Source of the DNA: CANMXU01 sp052030545
GTDB taxonomy: Bacteria > Pseudomonadota > Gammaproteobacteria > Enterobacterales > Alteromonadaceae
DNA: 64,000 nucleotides
NCBI RefSeq assembly: GCF_052030545.1
Contig: NZ_JBPDIH010000006.1
Location: 124,001-188,000, forward strand
Direction of reading: 5' to 3'
Shown: positions 10,968-21,190 of the stretch, piece after piece
Layout: each line of letters opens with the position of its first letter
Position numbering within the stretch: the stretch's first letter is position 1
Position numbers and translations under genes: made by a program
Notes under the pieces: generated by a model
What the model saw: only the letters and a program-made list of their open reading frames with translations
The model's database searches: none
Told to the model about the DNA's origin: nothing

Positions 10968-11435
10968 TTAATCTTCACTCCCTTGGCCAAATAAAAATTG
11001 ACCGATTAATTCTTCAAGTACGATAGCTGGTTTGGTGTCTTCGATAAAATCACCTTGCGCTAAGGTGTCGACCGATTCATCAACAAAGCCAGGCAATAAA
11101 CCAACATATTGCTCACCTAGTAGACCGGACGTAAGGATAGATAATGACGACGCTTCTGAAAAAGTGTATTGCGAATAAATATCTAAGGTAACAATTGGCA
11201 TATAATCTTCTTCATCAAGTGATATATCACTGATGCGACCAACAATAACGCCACCGACTTTAATCGGAGAACGTACTTTTAAGCCGCCAATATTATCAAA
11301 TTTGGCATACAACTGATAGCTATCGCCACCACCAGAAATTCCACTATCTGCTACTTTCAAAGATAACATCAGCAGTGCGGCAATACCTAAGGCAACAAAA
11401 AACCCTACTGCTAATTCAACTTTTTTCGACACCAT
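10968..11435 (-). CDS. mlaD: Phospholipid-transport MCE-domain protein MlaD
   Basis: 155 residues from the ATG at 11435, chosen over an in-frame TTG four codons upstream because GGTGGA lies about seven bases ahead and E. coli MlaD begins equivalently. One N-terminal membrane helix (about 8-27) anchors a periplasmic MCE domain (YAKFDNIGGLKVRSPIKVGG, then TSGLLGEQYVGLLPG). MlaD hexamers form the lipid channel above the MlaE permease and receive lipid from MlaC. The C-terminus is short, ending soon after LEELIGQFLFG, without the Asn/Pro-rich tail of the enterobacterial protein. Confidence 0.94.
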   Translation of the reverse strand: MVSKKVELAVGFFVALGIAALLMLSLKVADSGISGGGDSYQLYAKFDNIGGLKVRSPIKVGGVIVGRISDISLDEEDYMPIVTLDIYSQYTFSEASSLSILTSGLLGEQYVGLLPGFVDESVDTLAQGDFIEDTKPAIVLEELIGQFLFGQGSED

Positions 11436-11474
11436 GTCTTCCACCAAAAATTAATTATAAAGTTGTTCAATGCG

Positions 11475-12251
11475 CTAATTTGTAAACATCAACGCTGTTA
11501 AGATAAAGTCTAAAAACAATACTAATAAAGACGATTGTACCACGGTTGCAGTTGTAGCTTGGCTGATACCTTCAGACGTTGGCATACAGTCATAACCCTT
11601 ATACACCGCAATCCACGTCACCACAAATGCAAAAACAATGCTCTTTATTGCACCATTTAATATGTCTTGTTCAAATTCCACTTGCGCTTGCATCATCGAC
11701 CAAAAAGTGCCGGAATCGACGCCGAGCCAACTAACACCTACAAGGTGAGCACCTAAAATACCAACCACCGAAAAAATAGCAGCAAGCAGTGGTAGGCTGA
11801 TAAAGCCCGCCCAAAAACGTGGTGCAATAACACGCCTTAGTGGGTCTACGGCCATCATTTCTAGCGATGAAAGCTGTTCGGTTGCTTTCATTAAACCAAT
11901 TTCAGCCGTTAACGCAGATCCTGCACGGCCGGCAAATAACAATGCCGCAACTACCGGGCCAAGCTCTCGTAAAAGACTTAAGGCAACCATAGGCCCTAAC
12001 CCCGACTCAGCGCCATAATCCACTAATATAGTATAGCCTTGTAACGCCAATACCATGCCTATAAAGCCGCCGGAAACTATAATGATGATTAACGACTGCA
12101 CCCCAACGGTATACAACTGCTGTACCAATAAAGGCGTGCCTTTCTTGAAATTAGGCAAGTGACCTAAGGCGGAGAATAGTACCATGACTGCTCGCCCTAA
12201 ACCTGAAATTAAGTCAATGGTAGTTCGACCTAAGTGTTGAATATATTCCAT
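11475..12251 (-). CDS. mlaE: Phospholipid ABC transporter permease MlaE
   Basis: 258 residues, multi-spanning inner-membrane permease of the MlaE/YrbE family. Diagnostic segments are [37 protein letters not shown] (family signature loop) and [16 protein letters not shown]. It dimerises beneath MlaD and is driven by MlaF. It overlaps mlaF by one base at its start and leaves 39 bases before the mlaD ATG. Confidence 0.96.
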   Translation of the reverse strand: MEYIQHLGRTTIDLISGLGRAVMVLFSALGHLPNFKKGTPLLVQQLYTVGVQSLIIIIVSGGFIGMVLALQGYTILVDYGAESGLGPMVALSLLRELGPVVAALLFAGRAGSALTAEIGLMKATEQLSSLEMMAVDPLRRVIAPRFWAGFISLPLLAAIFSVVGILGAHLVGVSWLGVDSGTFWSMMQAQVEFEQDILNGAIKSIVFAFVVTWIAVYKGYDCMPTSEGISQATTATVVQSSLLVLFLDFILTALMFTN

Positions 12252-13057
12252 TATTTACTTTCTCGAGCTAATAATTCTTGTTCAAATGGTGGCGCTGGAA
12301 AGTGAAATGCCACAGGCCCGTCTGCTTCACCTTTAACAAATTGCTGGACTAGCGGTGATGTTTGCTCAGCAATTTCTTGTGGTGTGCCTTGGCCAATGAT
12401 TTTCTGTTCCGCAACAATGTAGATGTAATCTGCAATCGACATCACTTCTTGTACATCATGCGAAACCACTACTGACGTTAACCCTAAAGCATCACTTAGT
12501 GAACGAATTAAGCGAACGATGACGCCCATTGAAATCGGGTCTTGCCCGGCAAATGGCTCGTCATATAAAATTAATTCAGGATCTAAAGCAATTGCGCGAG
12601 CAAGTGCCGCTCGGCGTGCCATGCCACCTGATAATTCGTCAGGGCGAAGTGTTCTTGCGCCACGTAAACCAACAGCTTCAAGTTTCATCATCACCATTTT
12701 TTCAATCAGTGTTTCCGAAAGTTGCGTATGTTCACGAATAGGAAAGGCAATATTGTCAAAAACGTTCATGTCGCTAAATAACGCGCCGCTTTGAAACAAC
12801 ATGCTCATGCGTTTACGCACTTCATAAAGCTTTTTGCGTGACATACTGGGAATATTTTCGCCATCAAATAATATTTGCCCAGCATCTGGCTGTAATTGGC
12901 CACCAATTAAGCGTAATAAGGTGGTTTTACCAATTCCGCTTGGCCCCATGATTGCCGTCACTTTTCCTTTAGGAATTGATAAGCTGATATTGTCGTAAAT
13001 AACGCGTTGGTCACGTTTAAACGTCATGTTTTTAATATCAACAAGAATTTCTGACAT
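12251..13057 (-). CDS. mlaF: Phospholipid ABC transporter ATP-binding protein MlaF
   Basis: 268 residues, ABC ATPase with Walker [10 protein letters not shown] (about 38-46), Q-loop in MLFQSGALF, signature LSGGMARR, Walker [11 protein letters not shown] and switch His in VVVSHD. It powers MlaFEDB lipid transport across the periplasm. It is the first gene of the mlaFEDCB-ibaG-murA unit. Upstream lies a 308-base divergent region shared with the yrbG-kds-lpt operon, as in E. coli. Confidence 0.96.
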   Translation of the reverse strand: MSEILVDIKNMTFKRDQRVIYDNISLSIPKGKVTAIMGPSGIGKTTLLRLIGGQLQPDAGQILFDGENIPSMSRKKLYEVRKRMSMLFQSGALFSDMNVFDNIAFPIREHTQLSETLIEKMVMMKLEAVGLRGARTLRPDELSGGMARRAALARAIALDPELILYDEPFAGQDPISMGVIVRLIRSLSDALGLTSVVVSHDVQEVMSIADYIYIVAEQKIIGQGTPQEIAEQTSPLVQQFVKGEADGPVAFHFPAPPFEQELLARESK

Positions 13058-13365
13058 AGTTATGATTTAAACTTCACTGTTAAGTAAGACGGCAATTAAT
13101 ACGAGCATTAATCGAAGTAAGGCGAAATTCTACCCTAGGCTAAAAAATACTGCATTAGAAAATAGTAATAAAATATGTAAAAGTGGTCTGGTTAAAAAAG
13201 TAAAACCAACCAAGATTGGCGATTACTGTTCAAATACTCGTCACTATTGATAATAAAACCGCCGGTAAATTCATTTTTTTTCGTTTTTTTTATAACTTTG
13301 CTCATTAAACCTTTTTTTTTGCGGTGCAACGGGCGACAATTTACCGTTATGAACAGGAGTGGTTG
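13058..13365. promoter_or_regulatory. Divergent intergenic region between mlaF and the yrbG-kds-lpt operon
   Basis: 308 bases without a gene. It must carry the promoters of both operons, but I could not settle on a convincing -35/-10 pair in either direction. It contains several long T runs (13276-13293 and 13312-13320) and a TATAAC within T-rich sequence around 13293. A good ribosome-binding site, CAGGAG (13354-13359), precedes the ATG at 13366 and decides the start of the exchanger gene. No hairpin terminator or repeat is evident. Confidence 0.5.
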
Positions 13366-14349
13366 ATGTTATTTCAAGTTTTTATTCTATTAGTATCTTT
13401 AGTTACCTTAGTCTGGAGTGCCGACAAATTTGTTTTTGGCGCCTCGTCGGTTGCCCGAAATTTTGGTATTTCACCAATGATCATTGGTTTAACTATTGTC
13501 GCAATGGGATCATCAGCGCCAGAAATGATGGTAGCGGCCTCAGCATCATTACAAGGAAATGCTGATACCGGTATTGGCAATGCCATTGGCTCAAACATTA
13601 CCAATATTGCCTTAGTACTTGGCTTAACCGCGCTATTACATCCACTTAGTGTTTCGTCATCGACGATTAAACGTGAGATCCCACTCATTTTAGCCATTAC
13701 GGCACTGGCGTATTGGATGTTATCCGATAGTCATTTTAGCTTTGTTGAAGGGGCCATTTTAATTGCGGGTTTCTTTATCTATATCATTACGCTGTTGGTG
13801 ATAACCTTAAAACGAGCCAAGAGCAATGTGATTGACGATCCAATGATTATCGAAGCCGAATCAGAAGTACCTGAGGCCGTCAGTACGCCTTGGTCATTCT
13901 TTTGGCTTGCCATCGGCATGGTACTGCTGCCTATTAGCGCAAATTACTTAGTCGACTCATCGGTATTTATTGCCAAAGCATTTGGCATTAGTGATTTAGT
14001 GATTGGATTAACCGTGATCGCCATCGGCACTAGCTTGCCTGAACTGGCCGCCAGTATCATGAGCATCATCAAAAAAGAAGATGACCTAGCCTTAGGCAAC
14101 ATTATTGGCTCCAATATTTTTAATATTTTAGCCGTGTTATCATTAACAGGATTAATTGCCCCAGGTGATGTTGATGAAAATGCAGCAATGCGTGACGCGC
14201 CTTACATGCTTGGCATTACCTTGTTACTCTTTATAATATGCTTTAGCCGAAAATTAGGGTATTTTCGCATTACCCGACTAAAAGGTGCGCTGTTATTATT
14301 TTCGTTTATCGCTTATCAAGTTTTACTTTTTAGTCAAATTCAACAATAA
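13366..14349 (+). CDS. yrbG: CaCA-family calcium/sodium antiporter (YrbG-like)
   Basis: 327 residues from the ATG at 13366 (GGAG six bases ahead; the frame extends upstream to a GTG but without support). About ten membrane helices in two homologous halves, each with the alpha-repeat motif: GSSAPEMMV (about 49-57) and GTSLPELAAS in the second half, with GNAIGSNITNIALVLG and GNIIGSNIFNILAVL. These are K+-independent Ca2+/Na+ exchanger signatures. E. coli yrbG sits in the same place, ahead of kdsD. Physiological substrate is inferred from the family. Confidence 0.9.
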   Translation: MLFQVFILLVSLVTLVWSADKFVFGASSVARNFGISPMIIGLTIVAMGSSAPEMMVAASASLQGNADTGIGNAIGSNITNIALVLGLTALLHPLSVSSSTIKREIPLILAITALAYWMLSDSHFSFVEGAILIAGFFIYIITLLVITLKRAKSNVIDDPMIIEAESEVPEAVSTPWSFFWLAIGMVLLPISANYLVDSSVFIAKAFGISDLVIGLTVIAIGTSLPELAASIMSIIKKEDDLALGNIIGSNIFNILAVLSLTGLIAPGDVDENAAMRDAPYMLGITLLLFIICFSRKLGYFRITRLKGALLLFSFIAYQVLLFSQIQQ

Positions 14350-14363
14350 CGTAGTAAACGCAC

Positions 14364-15329
14364 ATGATAAATTTCAAAAAATTAGGCACACAAGTTATTA
14401 ATATTGAGCAACAAGCTGTTGCTGACTTGCTGACCTATGTCGATGATAACTTCGAACTTGCTTGCCAAGCCATGTTCGATTGTAAAGGGCGAGTCATTGT
14501 TGTTGGCATGGGAAAATCAGGCCATGTGGGTGGTAAAATCGCAGCAACACTTGCCAGCACAGGTACGCCATCTTTTTTTGTTCATCCCGGTGAAGCGAGC
14601 CATGGTGACTTAGGCATGATCACCGCAGAAGACGTGGTCTTAACAATTTCAAATTCAGGCGAAACCAGTGAAGTATTGGCCATCATTCCGGTCATTAAAC
14701 GCATTGGCGCCAAACTATTATCGATGACCGGCAATGTCGACTCAACCCTAGCAAAACTTTCAGATGCGCATGTTTGTATTGCAGTTGAACAAGAAGCTTG
14801 TCCACTTGGTTTAGCGCCAACATCGAGCACCACTGCAACCCTAGTTATGGGTGACGCCCTTGCCGTAGCGCTGCTTAATGCCCGCGGCTTTACCGCAGAC
14901 GACTTCGCACTTTCTCACCCAGGCGGTAGTTTAGGCAAACGTTTATTATTGCGCTTATCTGATGTTATGCACACCGGCGATCGTTTACCTGTAGTAAATG
15001 ATCAGGCAAAAATTAAAGATGCCCTCGTTGAAATGTCGCTAAAAGGTTTAGGGATGACCGCAGTTGTTAATGCCAAAGGTATTTTAGTTGGGCTATTTAC
15101 CGATGGAGATTTACGCAGAATTTTAGATGCTGAAATAGATATTCATCATGATGCCATTTCCTCAGTGATGACCGTAAAACCCACCACGTCATCAGCCGAT
15201 GTGTTAGCCGCAGAAGCATTAAAAATAATGGAAGATAAAAAAATTAATGGCTTAATTATTGTTGACGCGCATAATAAGCCTATGGGCGCGATGAATATGC
15301 ACGATCTACTTAAATCAGGAGTGCTATAA
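14364..15329 (+). CDS. kdsD: D-arabinose 5-phosphate isomerase KdsD
   Basis: 321 residues. KdsD interconverts ribulose 5-phosphate and arabinose 5-phosphate, the first step to Kdo of LPS. An N-terminal SIS domain (GMGKSGHVGGKIAATLASTGTPSFF, then HPGEASHGDLGM and TISNSGETSE) is followed by two CBS domains (from about residue 205; DVMHTGDRLPVV and SVMTVKPTT). It starts 14 bases after the exchanger gene and ends three bases before kdsC. Confidence 0.96.
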   Translation: MINFKKLGTQVINIEQQAVADLLTYVDDNFELACQAMFDCKGRVIVVGMGKSGHVGGKIAATLASTGTPSFFVHPGEASHGDLGMITAEDVVLTISNSGETSEVLAIIPVIKRIGAKLLSMTGNVDSTLAKLSDAHVCIAVEQEACPLGLAPTSSTTATLVMGDALAVALLNARGFTADDFALSHPGGSLGKRLLLRLSDVMHTGDRLPVVNDQAKIKDALVEMSLKGLGMTAVVNAKGILVGLFTDGDLRRILDAEIDIHHDAISSVMTVKPTTSSADVLAAEALKIMEDKKINGLIIVDAHNKPMGAMNMHDLLKSGVL

Positions 15330-15332
15330 GCA

Positions 15333-15878
15333 GTGGAAACTCTTTACGGCGACGTTTGCGAGCAAGTATTTGCTCAAGCGAAAACAATTAAACTGTTAAT
15401 TTGTGATATTGACGGCGTATTTTCCGATGGTCGTATATATTTAGGTAACGACGGTGAAGAATTAAAAGCATTTCATACCAAAGATGGTTATGGCATGAAA
15501 GCACTTGTTGCCAGCGGCGTTGATACCGCAGTGATCACTGGGCGAACATCAAACATAGTGGCAACGAGAATGCGCGCGCTGAATGTCTCAGACATTATTC
15601 AAGGTGAAGAAAATAAGCTGCCTACTTTGAAGAAACTTATCGCCGAGAAGAATTTAAGCCCTGAACAAGTTGCTTACATCGGTGATGACATGCCAGATCA
15701 TGCCTGCATGCAATTTGTTGGTTTAGGCATTGCTGTTAACGATGCGCATCCGCAAGTCTTGAAAGACGCCAATTTAGTCACCTTTACTCGTGGCGGTTTT
15801 GGCGCAGTACGTGAAGTGTGCGACTTACTGATGACAGCGCAAGGCACATTATCCTTGGCCAGTGGCGCAAGTATATGA
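15333..15878 (+). CDS. kdsC: 3-deoxy-D-manno-octulosonate 8-phosphate phosphatase KdsC
   Basis: 181 residues from a GTG start three bases after the kdsD stop, with AGGAG inside the kdsD end about ten bases upstream. HAD-superfamily C0-type phosphatase: motif I DIDGVFSDG (about 24-32), FHTKDGYGMKAL, motif II VITGRTS, motif III in YIGDDMPDH. It dephosphorylates Kdo-8-P to free Kdo. The end overlaps lptC by four bases (ATGA). Confidence 0.95.
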   Translation: METLYGDVCEQVFAQAKTIKLLICDIDGVFSDGRIYLGNDGEELKAFHTKDGYGMKALVASGVDTAVITGRTSNIVATRMRALNVSDIIQGEENKLPTLKKLIAEKNLSPEQVAYIGDDMPDHACMQFVGLGIAVNDAHPQVLKDANLVTFTRGGFGAVREVCDLLMTAQGTLSLASGASI

Positions 15879-16441
15879 ACAAACTTAATAGCTTAGCGTT
15901 TTCAATTTTTCTAATCGCTGTAAGCACGTATGCTGTGCTTGAGTGGATGGAAAATAAGGATAAAACCGCTGAAGTTATCTCTACCGACTTAGTTCCTGAA
16001 TTTATCGCTGAGAATTTACAAAGCGACATTTTTAATGAAGATGGTCAACTAAGTTACGTGATTGACGCTCAGCGCATGGAGCACTTTTCTGATCTTTCAC
16101 TCACTAATTTTGAACTTCCTCGGTATACCTTATATCCAAAGAATAATAGCTTACCGTGGAAAATGAGTGCTAACGAAGCCACTTTGTACGACAATAACCG
16201 TGTAATTCTAAAAAATAGAGTACGATTATATGCCACAGATAAAAATAGCTTGATCCAAGAAATAAACGGCAAATATTTAGAATTAGACTTAAATACGAAT
16301 ATTATTAGCTCAGAGCAAACCATTTTAATAAAGGGAAAAGGATTTACCATGTATGGTTCCGGGCTAATAGTTGACTTAAACACAACACAAATGACATTAA
16401 CTGAACATGTTCAAACTATCTATAAAAAAACCACTAGCTAA
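15875..16441 (+). CDS. lptC: LPS export protein LptC
   Basis: 188 residues from the ATG at 15875, which overlaps the kdsC TGA; the frame extends 19 codons upstream inside kdsC but that is not needed. A single N-terminal membrane helix (about 6-24) anchors a periplasmic beta-jellyroll of the LptC/DUF1239 family (GQLSYVIDAQRMEHFSD, then LPRYTLYPKN and the ANEATLYDNNRVILKNRV strands). LptC joins the LptB2FG transporter to the LptA bridge. Its 3' end overlaps lptA by 35 bases. Confidence 0.93.
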   Translation: MNKLNSLAFSIFLIAVSTYAVLEWMENKDKTAEVISTDLVPEFIAENLQSDIFNEDGQLSYVIDAQRMEHFSDLSLTNFELPRYTLYPKNNSLPWKMSANEATLYDNNRVILKNRVRLYATDKNSLIQEINGKYLELDLNTNIISSEQTILIKGKGFTMYGSGLIVDLNTTQMTLTEHVQTIYKKTTS

Positions 16442-16925
16442 TTTAATATTAGCAGCGACCATACTAGGTATTTCCCCCCTAGCAATGGCAGAAAAAGCTG
16501 ATTTTGAGCAAGAAATCACGATCAAATCTATCCGCCAGTCGGGTGATTTGAAAAATAAAATTATCAGTTACCTCGATGATGTCATTATCACGCAAGGTTC
16601 ACTCGTGATCCGCGCAGATATGGTGCAAGTGCTTAAAAAAGCCGGTACCAATGACGATATTTACATTGCCAAAGGCAAACCTGCAACATTTGAGCAGCGC
16701 CTAGAAGATGGCACGCCTATCAAGTTACAAGCAGATGAAATTACCTATCAGGCTAACGAACACACCATTATTATTTCAGGTAACGCGCGACTGAGCCAAG
16801 AAGGCAGTGAAGTCTCAGGTAGCAAAATCATCTACAATACGTTAACAGAAAGACTCGAAGCAGAAAGTTATAGTAACGATACAGTCACAACGGTGTTAAA
16901 ACCAAAAACCAAGGCCAAAGAATAA
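16407..16925 (+). CDS. lptA: Periplasmic LPS-bridge protein LptA
   Basis: 172 residues with a signal peptide (about 1-28, ending AMA) and an OstA/LptA jellyroll ([20 protein letters not shown], then [21 protein letters not shown]). LptA oligomers span the periplasm between LptC and LptD. The start at 16407 is needed to keep the signal peptide, and places 35 bases inside the end of lptC. lptB follows after two bases. Confidence 0.94.
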   Translation: MFKLSIKKPLANLILAATILGISPLAMAEKADFEQEITIKSIRQSGDLKNKIISYLDDVIITQGSLVIRADMVQVLKKAGTNDDIYIAKGKPATFEQRLEDGTPIKLQADEITYQANEHTIIISGNARLSQEGSEVSGSKIIYNTLTERLEAESYSNDTVTTVLKPKTKAKE

Positions 16926-16927
16926 CT

Positions 16928-17656
16928 ATGTCAGCAACGTTATCTGCATCAGGGTTAGCAAAAGCTTACAAAGGCCGTAAGGTTGTTAAAAATGTCAGCT
17001 TAAAAGTAAGCTCAGGACAAATCGTTGGCTTACTCGGCCCAAACGGTGCCGGTAAGACCACCTCTTTTTACATGATTGTTGGTTTAGTGCCAAACGACAG
17101 TGGCAGCATTACTTTAGATGATGAAAACTTAACTTTACTGCCTATGCACGAACGTGCACGCAAAGGCATTGGCTACTTACCACAAGAAGCATCAATTTTT
17201 CGCAAATTATCGGTTTACGATAATATTATGGCGATACTGCAAACGCGAAAAGATCTTTCCGCGGTTGAAAAAGAAGAAAAACTTGAGCACTTATTAGAAG
17301 AATTCAACATTTGTCATATCAAAGACAATACCGGTATGAGCTTATCTGGCGGTGAACGACGTCGTGTTGAAATTGCACGAGCACTAGCGGCAGATCCTAA
17401 ATTTATCTTGCTAGATGAACCGTTTGCAGGTGTCGACCCGATTTCAGTCGGCGATATTAAGAAAATTATTTTACAATTAAAACATCGAGGGATCGGCATT
17501 TTAATTACCGATCACAATGTACGAGAAACACTCGATGTATGTGAACACGCGTATATAGTTAGTCATGGTGAATTAATAGCTGAGGGTGACGCCGATCAAA
17601 TTCTCGCTAATCAACATGTACGAGATGTATACCTTGGTGAGCAATTCACGCTATAG
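16928..17656 (+). CDS. lptB: LPS export ABC transporter ATP-binding protein LptB
   Basis: 242 residues. Walker [10 protein letters not shown] (about 38-46), Q-loop [16 protein letters not shown], signature LSGGERRR, Walker [14 protein letters not shown], and the switch [10 protein letters not shown], a segment very typical of LptB. It energises LptB2FG to extract LPS from the inner membrane; lptF and lptG are outside the window. An 88-base gap with no terminator separates it from rpoN. Confidence 0.97.
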   Translation: MSATLSASGLAKAYKGRKVVKNVSLKVSSGQIVGLLGPNGAGKTTSFYMIVGLVPNDSGSITLDDENLTLLPMHERARKGIGYLPQEASIFRKLSVYDNIMAILQTRKDLSAVEKEEKLEHLLEEFNICHIKDNTGMSLSGGERRRVEIARALAADPKFILLDEPFAGVDPISVGDIKKIILQLKHRGIGILITDHNVRETLDVCEHAYIVSHGELIAEGDADQILANQHVRDVYLGEQFTL

Positions 17657-17744
17657 TTATATCCATAGGACAGATTATTTGAACACATGGTAGTTAACTT
17701 AGCTCATGATAAAAAATAAAATCAACAGGAAAATGATTACGTAG

Positions 17745-19253
17745 ATGCGCCCTACACTACAACTAAAAATTGGACAACAACTAACCATGACCCCGCAATT
17801 GCAACAAGCGATCAAGCTGTTGCAATTGTCGACTTTGGATTTACAACAAGAAATTCAAGAAGCCTTAGAAAGCAATCCACTATTAGAAGTTGACGAAAGT
17901 GCTCCCACCACAAAAGACGAGAGCAGTAACGACTTAGAAGAGGCGTTTTCAGCAAATGCCACTGAAGCTGCTCCAGCTGCAACCGATGGTAGTGAAGATT
18001 CTGCGCCAACCATAGATGAAATTAGCACCACAGAAGCTATGGATAAAAGCGATATTCCTGAAGAACTCAATATCGATACGACATGGGATGAAAGCTATAG
18101 TGCCGGCACCTCAAACACAGGGGTAAGCAGCGCACCTTCTGAAGACTATACTTACCAAGGTGAAACCACCGACTCAATTCAAGATCACCTGCGCTGGCAA
18201 ATGGAACTAACCCCATTTAGCGATACCGATCTCACCATAGCAACCGCGATTATTGATGCAATTGACGATGCTGGCTACTTAACTGTTACTAGTGAAGATA
18301 TTTTAGAAAGTGTTGGCATCGAAGACGTTGAGTTAGACGAAGTTGAAGCGGTCATAAAGCGCATCAATATGTTTGACCCTATCGGCGTTGGTGCGCGTTC
18401 AATTGCCGAATGTTTATTAATTCAATTAAACCAGTTCGACGATGACACGCCGTGGCTTAAAGAAAGCAAAATAGTCGTTAGTGAACATATTGAATTGCTT
18501 GGTAGCCGTGACTATCGTCAACTTATGCGCAAAACGCGCTTAAAAGAAGATCAGTTACGTGAAGTTATTCGCCTAATTCAAACCTTAGATCCGCGCCCTG
18601 GCGACAGTGTTATCAAAGAAGATGACCAATACGTTATACCCGATGTATCAGTGGAAAAGAAAAATGGTCGCTGGGTGGTTGAATTAAACCCAGATACTGC
18701 GCCAAAGCTTTCGATTAATCAACAATATGCTGCGATGACACGCACTATGAAGTCATCAAACGACAGCCAATTTATTCGCTCAAACTTGCAAGAAGCCAAG
18801 TGGTTTATTAAAAGTTTAGAAAGTCGAAACGATACCTTATTAAAAGTGTCAAACTGTATTGTTCAGCGCCAACAAGGCTTTTTTGAACATGGCCCAGAAG
18901 CCATGCGCCCTATGGTTTTAAATGACATCGCTGAAGCGGTAGATATGCACGAGTCAACCATTTCTCGTGTTACCACACAAAAGTATATGCATACGCCAAG
19001 AGGAATTTTTGAGCTTAAATTCTTCTTTTCAAGTCATGTTAGTACCGAGAACGGGGGAGAATGTTCATCAACAGCTATCCGCGCATTAATCAAAAAACTT
19101 ATTTCTGCGGAGATCCCATCGAAACCATTAAGCGACAGCAAAATGGCGGAAATATTAGCAGAACAAGGTATTAATGTCGCAAGGCGTACTATAGCCAAAT
19201 ATCGCGAGTCATTGTCTATACCGCCTTCAAACCAACGAAAAAGCTTACTTTAG
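17745..19253 (+). CDS. rpoN: RNA polymerase sigma-54 factor RpoN
   Basis: 502 residues. Region I is the Gln/Leu-rich activator-interacting N-terminus ([19 protein letters not shown]), followed by an acidic linker (about 48-130), the core-binding region, a helix-turn-helix and the C-terminal RpoN box [10 protein letters not shown]. The ATG at 17745 matches the family start; AGGA lies unusually far upstream (about 13 bases). Sigma-54 typically directs nitrogen, flagellar and pilus genes. It is linked to hpf-ptsN-rapZ-ptsO, the standard gammaproteobacterial block. Confidence 0.97.
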   Translation: MRPTLQLKIGQQLTMTPQLQQAIKLLQLSTLDLQQEIQEALESNPLLEVDESAPTTKDESSNDLEEAFSANATEAAPAATDGSEDSAPTIDEISTTEAMDKSDIPEELNIDTTWDESYSAGTSNTGVSSAPSEDYTYQGETTDSIQDHLRWQMELTPFSDTDLTIATAIIDAIDDAGYLTVTSEDILESVGIEDVELDEVEAVIKRINMFDPIGVGARSIAECLLIQLNQFDDDTPWLKESKIVVSEHIELLGSRDYRQLMRKTRLKEDQLREVIRLIQTLDPRPGDSVIKEDDQYVIPDVSVEKKNGRWVVELNPDTAPKLSINQQYAAMTRTMKSSNDSQFIRSNLQEAKWFIKSLESRNDTLLKVSNCIVQRQQGFFEHGPEAMRPMVLNDIAEAVDMHESTISRVTTQKYMHTPRGIFELKFFFSSHVSTENGGECSSTAIRALIKKLISAEIPSKPLSDSKMAEILAEQGINVARRTIAKYRESLSIPPSNQRKSLL

Positions 19254-19279
19254 TAACTAATTTATGAGGATTTAAGTCT

Positions 19280-19567
19280 ATGCAAATCAATCTTACTGGA
19301 CACCATGTAGAAATTACAGACTCTTTACGCGACTACGTAAACGAAAAATTTGCTAAATTAGAGCGTCATTTTGATCACATCAATAACGTATACGTTGTAC
19401 TAACCGTCGAAAAATTAAATCAAAAAGCTGAGTCAACGGTGCATTTAAATGGCAGTGAAGTTCACGCATCAGCTGTAAACAGTGATATGTACGCCTCAAT
19501 CGACGCACTAGTTGATAAATTAGATCGTCAAATCCTTAAATATAAAGGCAAAATTAGCCAGCACTAA
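19280..19567 (+). CDS. hpf: Ribosome hibernation promoting factor (short form) HPF
   Basis: 95 residues: the short HPF/YfiA type without the C-terminal dimerisation domain. Starts MQINLTGHHVEITDSLRDYV and contains HFDHINNVYVVL and the HASAVNSDMYASIDALVDKLDRQ segment. Short HPF acts in stationary phase to stabilise 100S ribosome dimers, together with RMF in enterobacteria. TATGAGGA supplies a good ribosome-binding site upstream. Gap to rpoN is 26 bases. Confidence 0.95.
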   Translation: MQINLTGHHVEITDSLRDYVNEKFAKLERHFDHINNVYVVLTVEKLNQKAESTVHLNGSEVHASAVNSDMYASIDALVDKLDRQILKYKGKISQH

Positions 19568-19589
19568 TTAACCCCAGCCATAAAAAATT

Positions 19590-20039
19590 ATGAAGTTCCA
19601 AGACATTTTAACCCTAAACTGCACTCACTGTGCAGTTTCAGGGTCAAGTAAAAAACGTATTTTAGAACAAATATGCCTTACCGCGGCAGAACAGCTCGAC
19701 GATATTTCGCAACAAGAATTATTAGAAAGTTTGATGGTACGCGAAAGAATGGGCAGCACAGGTATTGGCGGCGGCATTGCCATTCCACATGGCCGACTCC
19801 CCACTAGTTCAAAAATAGTGTGCGTGGTAGTCACCTCTGCGGAAGCCATTGCTTTTGACGCTGTCGACAACCGTCCAGTGGATATTTTTATTGCCTTATT
19901 TGTGCCTGAAGCAAGCTGCAAAGAACATTTAAATACGCTGCAAAGCATAGCAAAACTCTTTAGTGACAAACAAATTTGCAAAGGCGTTCGAAGCTGCACC
20001 ACCGACCAGGAATTGTTTGAATTTATTCAACAACAATAA
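19590..20039 (+). CDS. ptsN: Nitrogen-PTS enzyme IIA component PtsN (EIIA-Ntr)
   Basis: 149 residues, EIIA type-2 domain. The phosphorylated His67 lies in GGIAIPHGRLP; MVRERMGSTGIG precedes it. Phosphate flows EI-Ntr (PtsP) to NPr (PtsO) to PtsN. The protein is regulatory rather than a sugar transporter, affecting potassium and nitrogen responses in other bacteria. It sits four bases before rapZ. Confidence 0.95.
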   Translation: MKFQDILTLNCTHCAVSGSSKKRILEQICLTAAEQLDDISQQELLESLMVRERMGSTGIGGGIAIPHGRLPTSSKIVCVVVTSAEAIAFDAVDNRPVDIFIALFVPEASCKEHLNTLQSIAKLFSDKQICKGVRSCTTDQELFEFIQQQ

Positions 20040-20043
20040 ATAA

Positions 20044-20898
20044 ATGAAGTTAATCATAGTAAGTGGCCGTTCAGGGTCAGGAAAGTCTGTTGCCTTAAGG
20101 GTTTTGGAAGATTTAGGCTATTATTGCGTTGATAATATCCCCGTTAACCTGCTACCCGCCCTAACCCATACCGTGATTAACGACTATGAAAATGTTGCGG
20201 TTAGCTTAGATGTGCGTAATTTGCCCGAGTTACCCAGCGATGTCTCAGAGATTATCGATTACCTGCCAAACGCGGTTGAGCTTAACATTGTTTATTTAGA
20301 CGCTGATGACGGTGATTTAATTCGCCGCTTTAGCGAAACTCGTCGCTTGCATCCGTTAATCAGACAAAACATCGCCCTCGATCAAGCGATTGCGTTAGAG
20401 AAAAAGTTATTAGAGCCAGTTTCAAGCCGCGCAGATTTATATATCAATACCAGCCAGTTAACGCCGCATCAATTAGCTGACTTGGTCAGAGAACGTATAT
20501 TAGGTAAAAAAACCGGTTCTATGGTGGTAGTGTTTGAATCTTTTGGTTTCAAACATGGTGTGCCTGCCGATGCCGACTATGTATTTGATGCGCGCTTTTT
20601 ACCAAACCCGTTTTGGGATAAGTCATTAAAAGGACAAACCGGGCTAGATCAACCGGTGCAAGATTTTTTAGCAAGCCAACCGATTGTCACTAAATTCATT
20701 TGGCAAATAAACAGTTTTATGATGACCTGGTTACCACATTTAGAGCGTAACAATAGAAGTTATGTCACCATTGCTATTGGTTGTACCGGCGGTAAACATC
20801 GCTCAGTTTATATTGCAGAACTTTTAGCGAACAACTTAAGAAAAGACCGTGAAGATGTGCAATCTCGCCATCGTGATATTGAAGTAAAATCCACCTAA
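20044..20898 (+). CDS. rapZ: RNase adapter protein RapZ
   Basis: 284 residues. P-loop GRSGSGKSVAL (7-17), then a second nucleotide-binding segment and the C-terminal IGCTGGKHRSVYIAE, both hallmarks of YvcJ/RapZ proteins. In E. coli RapZ binds GlmZ sRNA and recruits RNase E, sensing glucosamine 6-phosphate. Whether the same sRNAs exist here is not visible. It starts four bases after ptsN and ends 13 bases before ptsO. Confidence 0.95.
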   Translation: MKLIIVSGRSGSGKSVALRVLEDLGYYCVDNIPVNLLPALTHTVINDYENVAVSLDVRNLPELPSDVSEIIDYLPNAVELNIVYLDADDGDLIRRFSETRRLHPLIRQNIALDQAIALEKKLLEPVSSRADLYINTSQLTPHQLADLVRERILGKKTGSMVVVFESFGFKHGVPADADYVFDARFLPNPFWDKSLKGQTGLDQPVQDFLASQPIVTKFIWQINSFMMTWLPHLERNNRSYVTIAIGCTGGKHRSVYIAELLANNLRKDREDVQSRHRDIEVKST

Positions 20899-20911
20899 TG
20901 TTTAGGTACAG

Positions 20912-21190
20912 ATGATGCCAAAATTAGAAAAAACACTCATTATCACTAATAAATTGGGCTTGCATGCACGAGCTGCGACTAAGCTTGCGCAGCTTTGCCA
21001 AAACTACCGCGCGAGTGCTCACATTACGCTAGACGATAACCAAGCCGATGCAAGTAGCATTATGGGCTTAATGTTATTAGCCGGTAGCCAAGGAAAAGAA
21101 GTCACGGTAACCACCGAAGGCGAAGAAGCACAACAGGCACTTACCGCCATATGTCAGCTTTTTACCAACAAGTTCGACGAAAGTGAATAA
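20912..21190 (+). CDS. ptsO: Phosphocarrier protein NPr (nitrogen-PTS HPr)
   Basis: 92 residues. HPr fold with the phosphorylated His in NKLGLHARAATKL (His18) and the regulatory-region segment SSIMGLMLLAGSQGKEV. Tandem ATGs at 20912 and 20915; AGGT at about 20904 fits the second slightly better, so the protein may be one residue shorter. It is the phosphate donor for PtsN, encoded two genes upstream. Last gene of the rpoN block. Confidence 0.94.
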   Translation: MMPKLEKTLIITNKLGLHARAATKLAQLCQNYRASAHITLDDNQADASSIMGLMLLAGSQGKEVTVTTEGEEAQQALTAICQLFTNKFDESE

